NCBI RefSeq assembly: GCF_004010055.1
Contig: NZ_RQVT01000018.1
Span: forward strand, 186,001 to 250,000
DNA length: 64,000 bases
From: Psychroflexus aestuariivivens
GTDB taxonomy: Bacteria; Bacteroidota; Bacteroidia; Flavobacteriales; Flavobacteriaceae
Direction of reading: 5' to 3'
The position numbers and the translations under genes were made by a program. Shown piece by piece: positions 54,199 through 61,778 of the stretch. The notes beneath the pieces are model-generated. The model saw only the letters and a program-made list of their open reading frames with translations, had not been told where the DNA came from and made no database searches. The number at the start of each line of letters is the position of its first letter. Position 1 is the first letter of the stretch.

Positions 54199-55545
54199 TT
54201 AAATAGTCATTGAAAATAATTTGGTTTCAGGTTGTTTTGATTTTAATCTTAAATCGAAAGCCATACAAATATTTCTTATAAAGGCTTTTCCCTTATTTTT
54301 TACAATAATTTTATTGTTTTGTATTGAAATTAACTCATCTTGCTCGAACTCTTTTAAATCTGTGATAATATCGTTAAAAATCAAGTTATTTTCATCATTT
54401 TTATCCCAACTTGTTTCAAAGTTACACATTAAATTTAAAATATGTCGACGAATATTTAAATCTTTTTGATTCAAAATATGACCTCTAAATACTGGTAATT
54501 TCATTTCTGAAATTCGACTGTAATAATCTTCCAATTTTTTTTCATTTTGGGCAAATGCAAACCAACTATCACTAATTGCAGAAACTCCTAAACCGATAAG
54601 TTGTTCGGTTTTTGTAGTGGTATAACCCATAAAATTTCTGTGTAATTTTCCATTTTGAAAAGCGATGTTTAGTTCATCTTCTGGAAGTGCAAAATGATCC
54701 ATACCAATTTCAATATAACCGATATCTTCTAGCATTTTTTTGCCAGTTTCATATTGCAAACGCTTCTGTTTTGGAGAAGGTAAATCCGTTTCGCTAAATC
54801 CGCGTTGTCCATTGCCTTTGGTCCAAGGGACGTGCGCATAACTGTAAAATGCAATTCTGTCTGGCATCAAGATTTTGGTTTTCTTGATTGTGTTTATGAT
54901 GTCTTCCAGAGTTTGTTTTGGCAAACCGTAAATAATATCATGACCAACAGAAGTATAACCTATTTTTCTTGCATTTTCGGTTGCTTTTTGAACGTTTTCA
55001 AAAGATTGAATTCTGTGAATTGCTTTTTGAACTTCAGGGTTGTAATCTTGAATGCCATAACTGACTCTGCGAAAGCCAAGATTGAATAAAGTTTCAAGAT
55101 GTGATTTTGTGGTGTTATTTGGGTGACCTTCAAAACTGAAATTGATATCTTCCGTTTTTGCTGAAGTTTTTAATAAAGTTTCAATGAGAAATTTTAAATT
55201 TTCTGGATTGAAAAAAGTTGGTGTACCACCGCCTAAATGAATTTCTTTGATTTTAGGTTTATGAGAAAAAATATCCAAGTACATATTCCATTCTTGAAGC
55301 AATGCTTGGATGTAAGGAGATTCGACCTCGTGTCTTTTGGTGATTCGCTTATTGCAGGCACAAAATGTACATAGGCTTTCACAAAATGGCAAATGAATAT
55401 ACAAGCTGATTTCATCACTACCATGTTGCTGAAGTGATTTTTTCCAACTAGCGATTGAAAAATTAGCCTCTTCCCAGTATGGCACTGTTGGATAGCTTGT
55501 GTATCTCGGCCCTGGTACATTGTATTTTTCAATTAAATTTCTCAT
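54199..55545 (-). CDS. hemN: Oxygen-independent coproporphyrinogen III oxidase
   Basis: A 448-residue radical-SAM enzyme that decarboxylates coproporphyrinogen III to protoporphyrinogen IX without oxygen. The Fe-S motif is C-x3-C-x2-C-x-C (Cys55, 59, 62, 64 in PFCESLCTFCACN), preceded by GPRYTSYPTVPYW and followed by EIHLGGGTPTFF. The length and the C-terminal HemN domain fit true HemN rather than HemW. The ATG at 55545 is used (a TTG lies 6 nt upstream). The promoter carries the same operator as the cco genes. Confidence 0.94.
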   Translation of the reverse strand: MRNLIEKYNVPGPRYTSYPTVPYWEEANFSIASWKKSLQQHGSDEISLYIHLPFCESLCTFCACNKRITKRHEVESPYIQALLQEWNMYLDIFSHKPKIKEIHLGGGTPTFFNPENLKFLIETLLKTSAKTEDINFSFEGHPNNTTKSHLETLFNLGFRRVSYGIQDYNPEVQKAIHRIQSFENVQKATENARKIGYTSVGHDIIYGLPKQTLEDIINTIKKTKILMPDRIAFYSYAHVPWTKGNGQRGFSETDLPSPKQKRLQYETGKKMLEDIGYIEIGMDHFALPEDELNIAFQNGKLHRNFMGYTTTKTEQLIGLGVSAISDSWFAFAQNEKKLEDYYSRISEMKLPVFRGHILNQKDLNIRRHILNLMCNFETSWDKNDENNLIFNDIITDLKEFEQDELISIQNNKIIVKNKGKAFIRNICMAFDLRLKSKQPETKLFSMTI

Positions 55546-55563
55546 TCTCAACTAAATTTAAAT

Positions 55564-55606
55564 CAAAGATACTGGCTAACTTCAGCATCGTAAATGATAT
55601 AAATCA
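55564..55606 (-). promoter_or_regulatory. Crp/Fnr-type dyad and -7 element of hemN
   Basis: TGATATAAATCA at 55595-55606 (TGAT-N4-ATCA, the core of the classical FNR box) is centred at 55600.5. On the minus strand the -7 element TATCTTTG occupies 55571-55564, starting 29.5 nt from the dyad centre, the same geometry as the ccoI and ccoS promoters. The ATG is at 55545. Confidence 0.65.
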
Positions 55607-55697
55607 GTAAATATGATATTTTGAAAAACTAGTTTTTAGGTTAAATTTTATTCCTCATCAAAATTGTAATATTCAAATTTTAGTTTTACAATTTTTG

Positions 55698-55740
55698 TGA
55701 CTTGTGTGACAAAAGTAGAATGAAAATCTGTTTACTTTTG
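55698..55740 (+). promoter_or_regulatory. Imperfect dyad and -7 element of the sterol-desaturase-like gene
   Basis: TACTTTTG at 55733-55740 is a perfect -7 element 15 nt before the ATG at 55756. Centred 29.5 nt upstream of it is TGACTTGTGTGA (55698-55709), which matches TGAC-N4-GTCA except for one base of the second half-site. It may be a weak version of the operator seen at ccoS and hemN. Confidence 0.4.
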
Positions 55741-55755
55741 CCTTAAAATTTATTG

Positions 55756-56625
55756 ATGGATAAATACATCGACATTTTCTTAAACTCTTTCACAGGTTAC
55801 TTTAATTATTTGGTAGAAGAAATTCAAAATCCATCTTGGACCAATTACTTTTGGTGGCTTTTAGGTTTGTCTTTTCTAGTTCTAATTCTTGAAATCCTAA
55901 TTCCTTGGCGTAAAGATCAAAAAATATTCAGACGTGGATTTTGGTTAGATGTCTTTTACATTTTTTTTAATTTCTTCATATTTTCATTAATAGGATACAA
56001 TGCTATTTCCAATATTTTTGTTGAATTATTCAATGATTTTTTAAACTTATTTGGCATAGATAATATTGTAGCTTTTCACATTCAGGATTTTCCAGTTTGG
56101 CTGCAATTGCTTATCATGTTTTTAGTGGCAGATTTTATTCAATGGAATGTTCATATACAATTACACAAACAGCCGTGGTTGTGGAAGTTTCATAAAGTTC
56201 ATCATAGTGTTAAAGAAATGGGTTTTGCAGCCCAATTTCGATTTCATTTCATGGAAACGATTGTTTATAAAAGTGTTCAGTATTTGCCTTTAGCAATGAT
56301 TGGTTTTGGTATTGAAGCTTTTTTTGTCGTTCATATGTTTGGTGTGCTCATCGGTCATTTGAATCATGCCAATTTATCTTGGGATTATGGTATTTTCAAA
56401 TATATTTTCAACAATCCTAAGATGCATATTTGGCATCACTCTAAAGCCTTGCCCAAATCGCATCCGTATGGCATGAATTTCGGTTTATCTTTGAGTATTT
56501 GGGATTATCTTTTTGGTACAGCACACGTCCCAAAAGATGGCAGGGATATCGAATTGGGTTTTGAAAATGATGAAGATTATCCGCAAGATTTTTGGAAACA
56601 ATTGAAACAACCTTTCAAGGAATAG
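55756..56625 (+). CDS. Sterol desaturase/fatty acid hydroxylase family protein
   Basis: A 289-residue integral membrane di-iron enzyme. After several helices come the histidine boxes HIQLHKQPWLW, FHKVHHSV, HLNHAN and MHIWHHSKALPKSHP, matching the eight-histidine pattern of the fatty acid hydroxylase superfamily. The substrate is unknown; bacterial members act on lipids, carotenoids or hopanoids. The ATG at 55756 is used (a TTG lies 3 nt upstream). It is divergent from hemN and convergent with the small membrane gene at 56671. The reaction would use oxygen. Confidence 0.9.
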   Translation: MDKYIDIFLNSFTGYFNYLVEEIQNPSWTNYFWWLLGLSFLVLILEILIPWRKDQKIFRRGFWLDVFYIFFNFFIFSLIGYNAISNIFVELFNDFLNLFGIDNIVAFHIQDFPVWLQLLIMFLVADFIQWNVHIQLHKQPWLWKFHKVHHSVKEMGFAAQFRFHFMETIVYKSVQYLPLAMIGFGIEAFFVVHMFGVLIGHLNHANLSWDYGIFKYIFNNPKMHIWHHSKALPKSHPYGMNFGLSLSIWDYLFGTAHVPKDGRDIELGFENDEDYPQDFWKQLKQPFKE

Positions 56626-56670
56626 ATTTTATCTTAATTGAATTAAATTCTTATTAAACTTACTCTAGTT

Positions 56671-56895
56671 TCACTCATCAAACATTGCACTCAAAATAAT
56701 TTTTATTCCTCTAAAAATTAAATATCCAGCAATAATGCAAATTATAATTCCTAATATTAAAACTGGCCAGTACAAAGGTTTGTCCTGATTGTTGAATGCA
56801 CTAAAAATTATCGAAGGTCCTAAGAATATGAGTGGTAGAGAACCTGCAACGAATTTTATGCCTTTGCCCAGAGTATTTTTATTGGTATGTTTCAT
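56671..56895 (-). CDS. Small DUF6095-like membrane protein
   Basis: A 74-residue protein with two transmembrane helices (about residues 11-32 and 41-65) joined by a short loop (NNQDKPLYWP). The pattern GIKFVAGSLPLIFLGPSIIFSAFNN fits the DUF6095 family of Flavobacteriaceae, as far as I recall it. The function is unknown. It starts at an ATG that overlaps the end of murQ by 17 nt, so it is the last gene of the TonB receptor-DUF4249-murQ operon. Confidence 0.72.
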   Translation of the reverse strand: MKHTNKNTLGKGIKFVAGSLPLIFLGPSIIFSAFNNQDKPLYWPVLILGIIICIIAGYLIFRGIKIILSAMFDE

Positions 56896-57694
56896 TGGCG
56901 ATTGCTTTTCTTACACTACCGTGTTTTTCCAGTAGTTCTTTAGCTTTATCTAAATTTACATTCAAAGTTTCCATAATTAATTTTGCCCCTCGCTGTTTCA
57001 GTTTTTCATTGCTGAGTTGCATGTCAACCATTTTGTTGTCTTTCACTCGGCCTAACTGAATCATCGTAGAAGTAGAAATCATATTCAGAATTAATTTTTG
57101 TGCTGTTCCTGCTTTCATTCTTGAACTGCCAGTGACAAATTCTGGCCCAACTATTACTTCAATAGGGAAATCTGAAACTTTTGACATCGGAGAACCTTCA
57201 TTACAAGTGATGCAAGCGGTTTTTATTTGATGAGCTTGGCAATCTTTCAAACCACCTATAACGTAAGGCGTGGTTCCCGATGCAGCAATTCCAACAACAA
57301 CATCTTTGTCATTAATTTCAAATGTCAATAAATCTTTCCAGGCCTGAGTTGTGTCGTCTTCGGCATTTTCTACGGCATAACGAATGGCATGATCTCCACC
57401 AGCAATAATACCGTTTACTAAATCGGAAGACACGCCAAAAGTTGGCGGACATTCACTAGCATCCAAAATTCCTAATCTTCCGCTTGTTCCTGCGCCAATA
57501 TAAAATAAGCGTCCGCCTAGCTTCAATTGTTCAACAATTTTTTGAACTAATTTTTCTAACTGTGGAATGACTTTCTGAACTGCTAAAGCAACACTTTGGT
57601 CTTCATTGTTGATGTTAACCAAGATCTCTTCAACTGACATTTTTTCTAAATGTCGGTATTTTGAATCTGATTCTGTGATTTTTTTGAAACTCAT
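56879..57694 (-). CDS. murQ: N-acetylmuramic acid 6-phosphate etherase
   Basis: A 271-residue MurQ, which cleaves the lactyl ether of N-acetylmuramic acid 6-phosphate to GlcNAc 6-phosphate and lactate in cell-wall recycling. The SIS-domain loop is GAGTSGRLG (67-75), followed by DASECPPTFG with the catalytic Glu region, and GPEFVTGSSRMKAGTAQK. It starts at an ATG that overlaps the DUF4249 stop by 4 nt. No MurNAc kinase gene is adjacent, so the phosphate must be added elsewhere. Confidence 0.95.
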   Translation of the reverse strand: MSFKKITESDSKYRHLEKMSVEEILVNINNEDQSVALAVQKVIPQLEKLVQKIVEQLKLGGRLFYIGAGTSGRLGILDASECPPTFGVSSDLVNGIIAGGDHAIRYAVENAEDDTTQAWKDLLTFEINDKDVVVGIAASGTTPYVIGGLKDCQAHQIKTACITCNEGSPMSKVSDFPIEVIVGPEFVTGSSRMKAGTAQKLILNMISTSTMIQLGRVKDNKMVDMQLSNEKLKQRGAKLIMETLNVNLDKAKELLEKHGSVRKAIANETYQ

Positions 57695-58515
57695 TCTTCC
57701 TCTTCTTCTTCAATGATAAATTCGCGTTGGTTCATTTCTGAAAGACTAAAATAACCAAAAATTAATTCATCTGGATTTTCTGTATTTTTAATATTTCCTC
57801 TTACTGTAGCTGGTTGCGTGGCAAAAGGTCCGCCAGAACTTCCAATCTGATCCAAAAGTATATCTAGAAAATTGTAATAACTTTCTGAAATGCCTAACAT
57901 TTCAATATCGATAACATCTCCCGGCTCGAGCTCGTCGTCTGAATAAGTAGCAGAAATTTGATTTCCATTGGTGAATCCATCATCAAAAATGTTGAATTCT
58001 GGATAAGCGAAATTTGGATCGTCAAAGGTGAACAAATAAAAATTCTCTTCCTCTTCTGGGTCTAAAAAAGTGATTTCAATTTCTATATTATCTCCGAAAA
58101 AACCACCTTCATTATTCTGATAAACAAATTCAATCGGTACTATTGGAGTCATTATTTCAGTAGCTGTGTAAGTTTTGCCATCAACTGAAATTTCCAGCCG
58201 ATATTCCATGCCAATTTCAGGAATGAAAGTCGAAGTTTTGTATGTTCCAGCCTCAGTTTCTTCAAAAATAAATATATCTCCGTTGCTGTTTTCTATGTGA
58301 ATTTCTGCATCTGAAACTTTCTCTAATTCATCAGCATAAAATCCGCCAGATCTTGATAAATATATGAATTGTTCATTACCGTAAGTTTGTTTTTCCCATT
58401 TTATCGCTGCATCTACAACGAGTCTTGGTTCTGCATCTTCAAGGTCGACTTTTACAACATCTTCACAAGCTGTAAAGCTGAAAATCAATATTATATAAAT
58501 GAAAAGTTTTTTCAT
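57691..58515 (-). CDS. DUF4249 lipoprotein, TonB receptor partner
   Basis: A 274-residue lipoprotein (signal peptide ends FTACED, Cys near residue 17) of the DUF4249 family: VDLEDAEPRLVVDAAIKWE, then EVSDAEIHIENSNGD-like strands and FDDGFTNGNQISATYSDDELEPGD. It is acidic and ends in a run of glutamates. DUF4249 proteins are regularly encoded next to TonB receptors with a carboxypeptidase-like domain, as here (2-nt gap), and probably serve as surface substrate-binding partners. The ligand is unknown. Confidence 0.88.
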   Translation of the reverse strand: MKKLFIYIILIFSFTACEDVVKVDLEDAEPRLVVDAAIKWEKQTYGNEQFIYLSRSGGFYADELEKVSDAEIHIENSNGDIFIFEETEAGTYKTSTFIPEIGMEYRLEISVDGKTYTATEIMTPIVPIEFVYQNNEGGFFGDNIEIEITFLDPEEEENFYLFTFDDPNFAYPEFNIFDDGFTNGNQISATYSDDELEPGDVIDIEMLGISESYYNFLDILLDQIGSSGGPFATQPATVRGNIKNTENPDELIFGYFSLSEMNQREFIIEEEEEE

Positions 58516-58517
58516 GA

Positions 58518-60884
58518 CTAAAATTTAAAATTATAACTCACCGACGGTACAATACCAAATATTGAAAACCTAACCGCCTCGTTTTGTCCAGTAGTTTCAT
58601 TTTGTTCAAAATTCAGTGAAGCTGCATTTCTTCGGTTATATAAATTATAAATACCGAAATTCCATGAAGATTCCCAAGCTTTTTGTTGTTTTCTTGGTGT
58701 GTAAGTCGCAGAAACATCAAATCTGTGAAAAGTCGGTAAACGATTCAGATTTCGTCCTTCATAAATTGGAATATTCAAGTCTTGGTATTCAAATTGTCCC
58801 ACAGGAAAATTGACTGGTCTACCAGTTTGCAAGTTGAAATTTGCATTGAATGACCAGGCTTTATTCAATTCGTAACTACCAACGATGGACAAATCATGTG
58901 TTTTGTCGTAGGGGTTGAGATACCAATCTCCATTATTGATGCCTATTTCTTCTGGTGAACGCCCTGGTGTGCGTTGTTCACTTCTCGATAATGTGTAAGA
59001 TATCCACCCTGTAAATTTACCAGTATTTTTCTTGAAATAAACTTCCCAGCCATAAGCTCGAGATTCACCGTTCAAAATTACACGTTCAATCGCATCATTT
59101 GCTATTAAATTTGCTCCGTCTATATAATCGATGCGGTTATTTATTTTTTTATAGAAAACTTCTGTTTCAAGTGTGTAAGGTGAATTTTTGAAGTCTTTAA
59201 AAAAACCAACAGCAAATTGGTCTAATTGCTGCGGTTTTACATATTTTCCGCTGGGTGTCCACACATCAAAAGGTGTTGGTGAAGAAGTGTTGGATAATAA
59301 ATGTAAGTTTTGAACCATCCTATTATAGCTGGCTTTGATGGAGGTGTTATCATTTAAAATATAAGATACTCCAAGTCTAGGTTCCAGATTGAAATAAGTT
59401 TTTTCAATTTCAGATTCATCGCCATCGATAGTTTCAATCGGAGAAGCTTCTACATAAATATCTCTATTTTCATCATATAACAGTGGTTGGTCATTCTCAT
59501 AGATGTCTATTGTTTTGTCTTGCATTCTGGAAAATGCATTGACTCTCAATCCGTACTGTAAATTTATATTATCGGTAAGTGAATGTTTTACAGAAAAATA
59601 TGCAGAATTATCATAAGCGTATTTGTTATTTAGAATTCTAGCGTTAAAACTAGATGTCACTGAAGTAGGAATTATTTCTCCTGGATTGATAGCAAACCGA
59701 ATACTATTTATGCCGTAATTGAAATCTAAATTTTCATTGATATTGTGTTTCAAATCATAATTGATTTTGAAATTAGAAATACTATTTTTGAAATTGAAAC
59801 CAACCTCTGGCAATTCCAATTCATAACCATATCTACTAAATGAAAAATTTAAGTCGCTAGTTAGATTTTCATCAAATCGATGTTTCCAATTTACAACGCC
59901 AAACGCATTGCCGAATATATTACTAAAACTATCATTAATATTTATTAAATCCCGACCATAATAGCCAGAAAAACTCAGTTGGTTTTTTTCATCCAGTCTG
60001 AAGTTGAATCTAGTATTAATGTCATAAAAGTATGCCGAGTTATTATTGTCTGTGAGTTTTAGAAAAAGATGTGCGTAAGTTCCACGACCACTGACGAGAA
60101 AAGAACTTTTGTTTTTTTGAATTGGCCCTTCTAAGCTAAGTTTACTAGAAATCACGCCAATGCCACCTTCACCTTTTAGCTTTTGAGTATTACCTGTTTT
60201 TTGACGAATGTCTAAAACCGAAGACACTCGACCGCCAAAACTGGCAGGAATTCCACCTTTGTAAAGTTTCAGATAATCGACCGCGTCTGGATTGAAAATG
60301 GAAAAGAATCCAAATAGGTGAGAGGATTCATAAATAATAGCATCATCGATCAATATTAAATTCTGATCGGCTGCGCCACCACGAACATTGAAACCAGATG
60401 TTCCTTCACCACCATTCGAGATTCCAGGTAACTGTAATAAAGAACGAATGACGTCTGGCTCGCCAAAAACCACGGGAATTTTTTTTACACTAGAAGCGTC
60501 AAGTTTACTTACGCTCATATCTGTATCACGAATGTTGACTTTTTCAACACTACTAGAAATAACAACTTCTTCTAAATCCTCAGATTTGGGTTCAAGCTGA
60601 AAGTCTAAAGTCAAATTTTTGTTGAGATTGACGGTTTCAGTGATTTCTTTAAAACCGAGATAACTAATTTTTAGATTGTATTCACCTTGTGGCAAAGTAA
60701 TACTGAAATTTCCCTTGTCATCACTAACTGTACCGCGATTTTCGCCTACAATAATTACATTTGCGCCAAGAATAGATTCACCTTGATCATCGGTGATTTG
60801 TCCAGAAATTTTAAAATTTTGACCAAAACTGCTTAAGGCGCAAAAGAACAAAATTGAAAAAAATAACTTATAGATTGGTGTCAA
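58518..60884 (-). CDS. TonB-dependent receptor with carboxypeptidase-regulatory-like domain
   Basis: A 788-residue outer-membrane receptor. A signal peptide is followed by a CarboxypepD_reg-like domain (ISGQITDDQGESILGANV, SYLGFKEI), a plug (SGFNVRGGAADQNLILIDDA) and a 22-strand barrel ending in Phe (SVSYNFKF). There is no ATG near the N-terminus; the signal peptide begins directly after a TTG at 60884, which must be the start. A -7 element (60902-60895) lies 10 nt upstream. It is the first gene of the operon with DUF4249 and murQ. Confidence 0.92.
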   Translation of the reverse strand: MTPIYKLFFSILFFCALSSFGQNFKISGQITDDQGESILGANVIIVGENRGTVSDDKGNFSITLPQGEYNLKISYLGFKEITETVNLNKNLTLDFQLEPKSEDLEEVVISSSVEKVNIRDTDMSVSKLDASSVKKIPVVFGEPDVIRSLLQLPGISNGGEGTSGFNVRGGAADQNLILIDDAIIYESSHLFGFFSIFNPDAVDYLKLYKGGIPASFGGRVSSVLDIRQKTGNTQKLKGEGGIGVISSKLSLEGPIQKNKSSFLVSGRGTYAHLFLKLTDNNNSAYFYDINTRFNFRLDEKNQLSFSGYYGRDLININDSFSNIFGNAFGVVNWKHRFDENLTSDLNFSFSRYGYELELPEVGFNFKNSISNFKINYDLKHNINENLDFNYGINSIRFAINPGEIIPTSVTSSFNARILNNKYAYDNSAYFSVKHSLTDNINLQYGLRVNAFSRMQDKTIDIYENDQPLLYDENRDIYVEASPIETIDGDESEIEKTYFNLEPRLGVSYILNDNTSIKASYNRMVQNLHLLSNTSSPTPFDVWTPSGKYVKPQQLDQFAVGFFKDFKNSPYTLETEVFYKKINNRIDYIDGANLIANDAIERVILNGESRAYGWEVYFKKNTGKFTGWISYTLSRSEQRTPGRSPEEIGINNGDWYLNPYDKTHDLSIVGSYELNKAWSFNANFNLQTGRPVNFPVGQFEYQDLNIPIYEGRNLNRLPTFHRFDVSATYTPRKQQKAWESSWNFGIYNLYNRRNAASLNFEQNETTGQNEAVRFSIFGIVPSVSYNFKF

Positions 60885-60894
60885 TTTTTTAGAG

Positions 60895-60902
60895 CAAATA
60901 TA
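60895..60902 (-). promoter_or_regulatory. Putative -7 element of the TonB receptor operon (TATATTTG)
   Basis: The minus strand reads TATATTTG at 60902-60895, an exact TAnnTTTG match 10 nt before the TTG start at 60884. No clear TTG lies 17-23 nt further upstream. The rest of the 252-nt gap up to 61137 is AT-rich with nothing recognisable. Confidence 0.45.
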
Positions 60903-61136
60903 TTTAAGAAAAGTAAACGAACTCTAATAATAGTTTTAAATAAAACTAAATTTTTCGGATTAAAATTCTTTTTTTGTTAAATAAAAATCTTCACTAAATA
61001 CAACTTTGAGTTCAACTAAAAAAGAGATTTAATTTTACAAAAACCAAAAGGAGTTAATTTTATAAGTTCTTTTAGCAAAAATAAAGGTTCACAACGAACT
61101 TATTTTGATTCATTATGAAAAAAACTAACGAAAAAA

Positions 61137-61778
61137 CTATTTCTTCCTCGAGATCGTCAAACCATCTCGAATTGGCAATACGATAGTTTCGATGCGGGAA
61201 TCTTCTTTAAGTAAACGGTTGAAAGTTAAAAGTGCTTTCGTTGAAATATCATTTGGATCAACTTTCTCAACAACTTTGCCGCTCCATAAAACATTGTCTG
61301 ATAGAATGACACCACCTGAATTCAACTTATCCATTACTAATTCAAAGTATTTAGGATAAGAAGTTTTATCTGCATCTATAAATACCAAATCAAAACTTTT
61401 TTCCAACTTTGGAATAATTTCCTTAGCATCTCCAGTATGCTGGAAGATTTGTTTTCCATAGCCACTCAAATTAAAATATTTTCGCTGCAAATCATGTAAT
61501 TCTTCATTGATATCTATTGTGTGCAATTCGCCATTTTCGGATAAACCTTCTGCAAGGCTAAGTGCGGAATATCCTGTATAAGTGCCAATTTCCAGAATAT
61601 TTTCTGGTCTAATTATTTTGGATAAAATACTCAACAAACGCCCTTGGTAGTGTCCGCTCAACATTCTTGGCTGAAGCACTTTTTGCCAAGTTTCTTTATT
61701 CAACTGTTGAAGCAATTCTGGCTCTGCTTCGGAATGTTTTTCTACATAATCTTGAAGTGATTCATCAATAAAATCCAT
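61137..61778 (-). CDS. Class I O-methyltransferase at the end of the kynurenine operon
   Basis: A 213-residue SAM-dependent O-methyltransferase of the catechol/caffeoyl-CoA type (Methyltransf_3). The SAM loop is EIGTYTGYSALSLAEGL, the metal-binding Asp is in FIDADKTSYPKYF, and the C-terminus is LPIRDGLTISRK. It methylates ortho-dihydroxy or similar aromatics in relatives. The ATG at 61778 overlaps the stop of the decarboxylase gene by one base (TGATG). Because of that coupling a hydroxy-aromatic tryptophan catabolite is a possible substrate. Confidence 0.9.
   Translation of the reverse strand: MDFIDESLQDYVEKHSEAEPELLQQLNKETWQKVLQPRMLSGHYQGRLLSILSKIIRPENILEIGTYTGYSALSLAEGLSENGELHTIDINEELHDLQRKYFNLSGYGKQIFQHTGDAKEIIPKLEKSFDLVFIDADKTSYPKYFELVMDKLNSGGVILSDNVLWSGKVVEKVDPNDISTKALLTFNRLLKEDSRIETIVLPIRDGLTISRKK

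Noticed and set aside
56633-56647. Short palindrome between the convergent sterol-desaturase-like and small membrane genes
   Set aside because: TTAATT and AATTAA around one G is expected by chance in such AT-rich DNA and has no T-run to act as a terminator.
61115-61189. Short plus-strand ORF starting at the ATG at 61116
   Set aside because: It encodes about 23 residues, runs antisense into the O-methyltransferase gene and has no recognisable feature.
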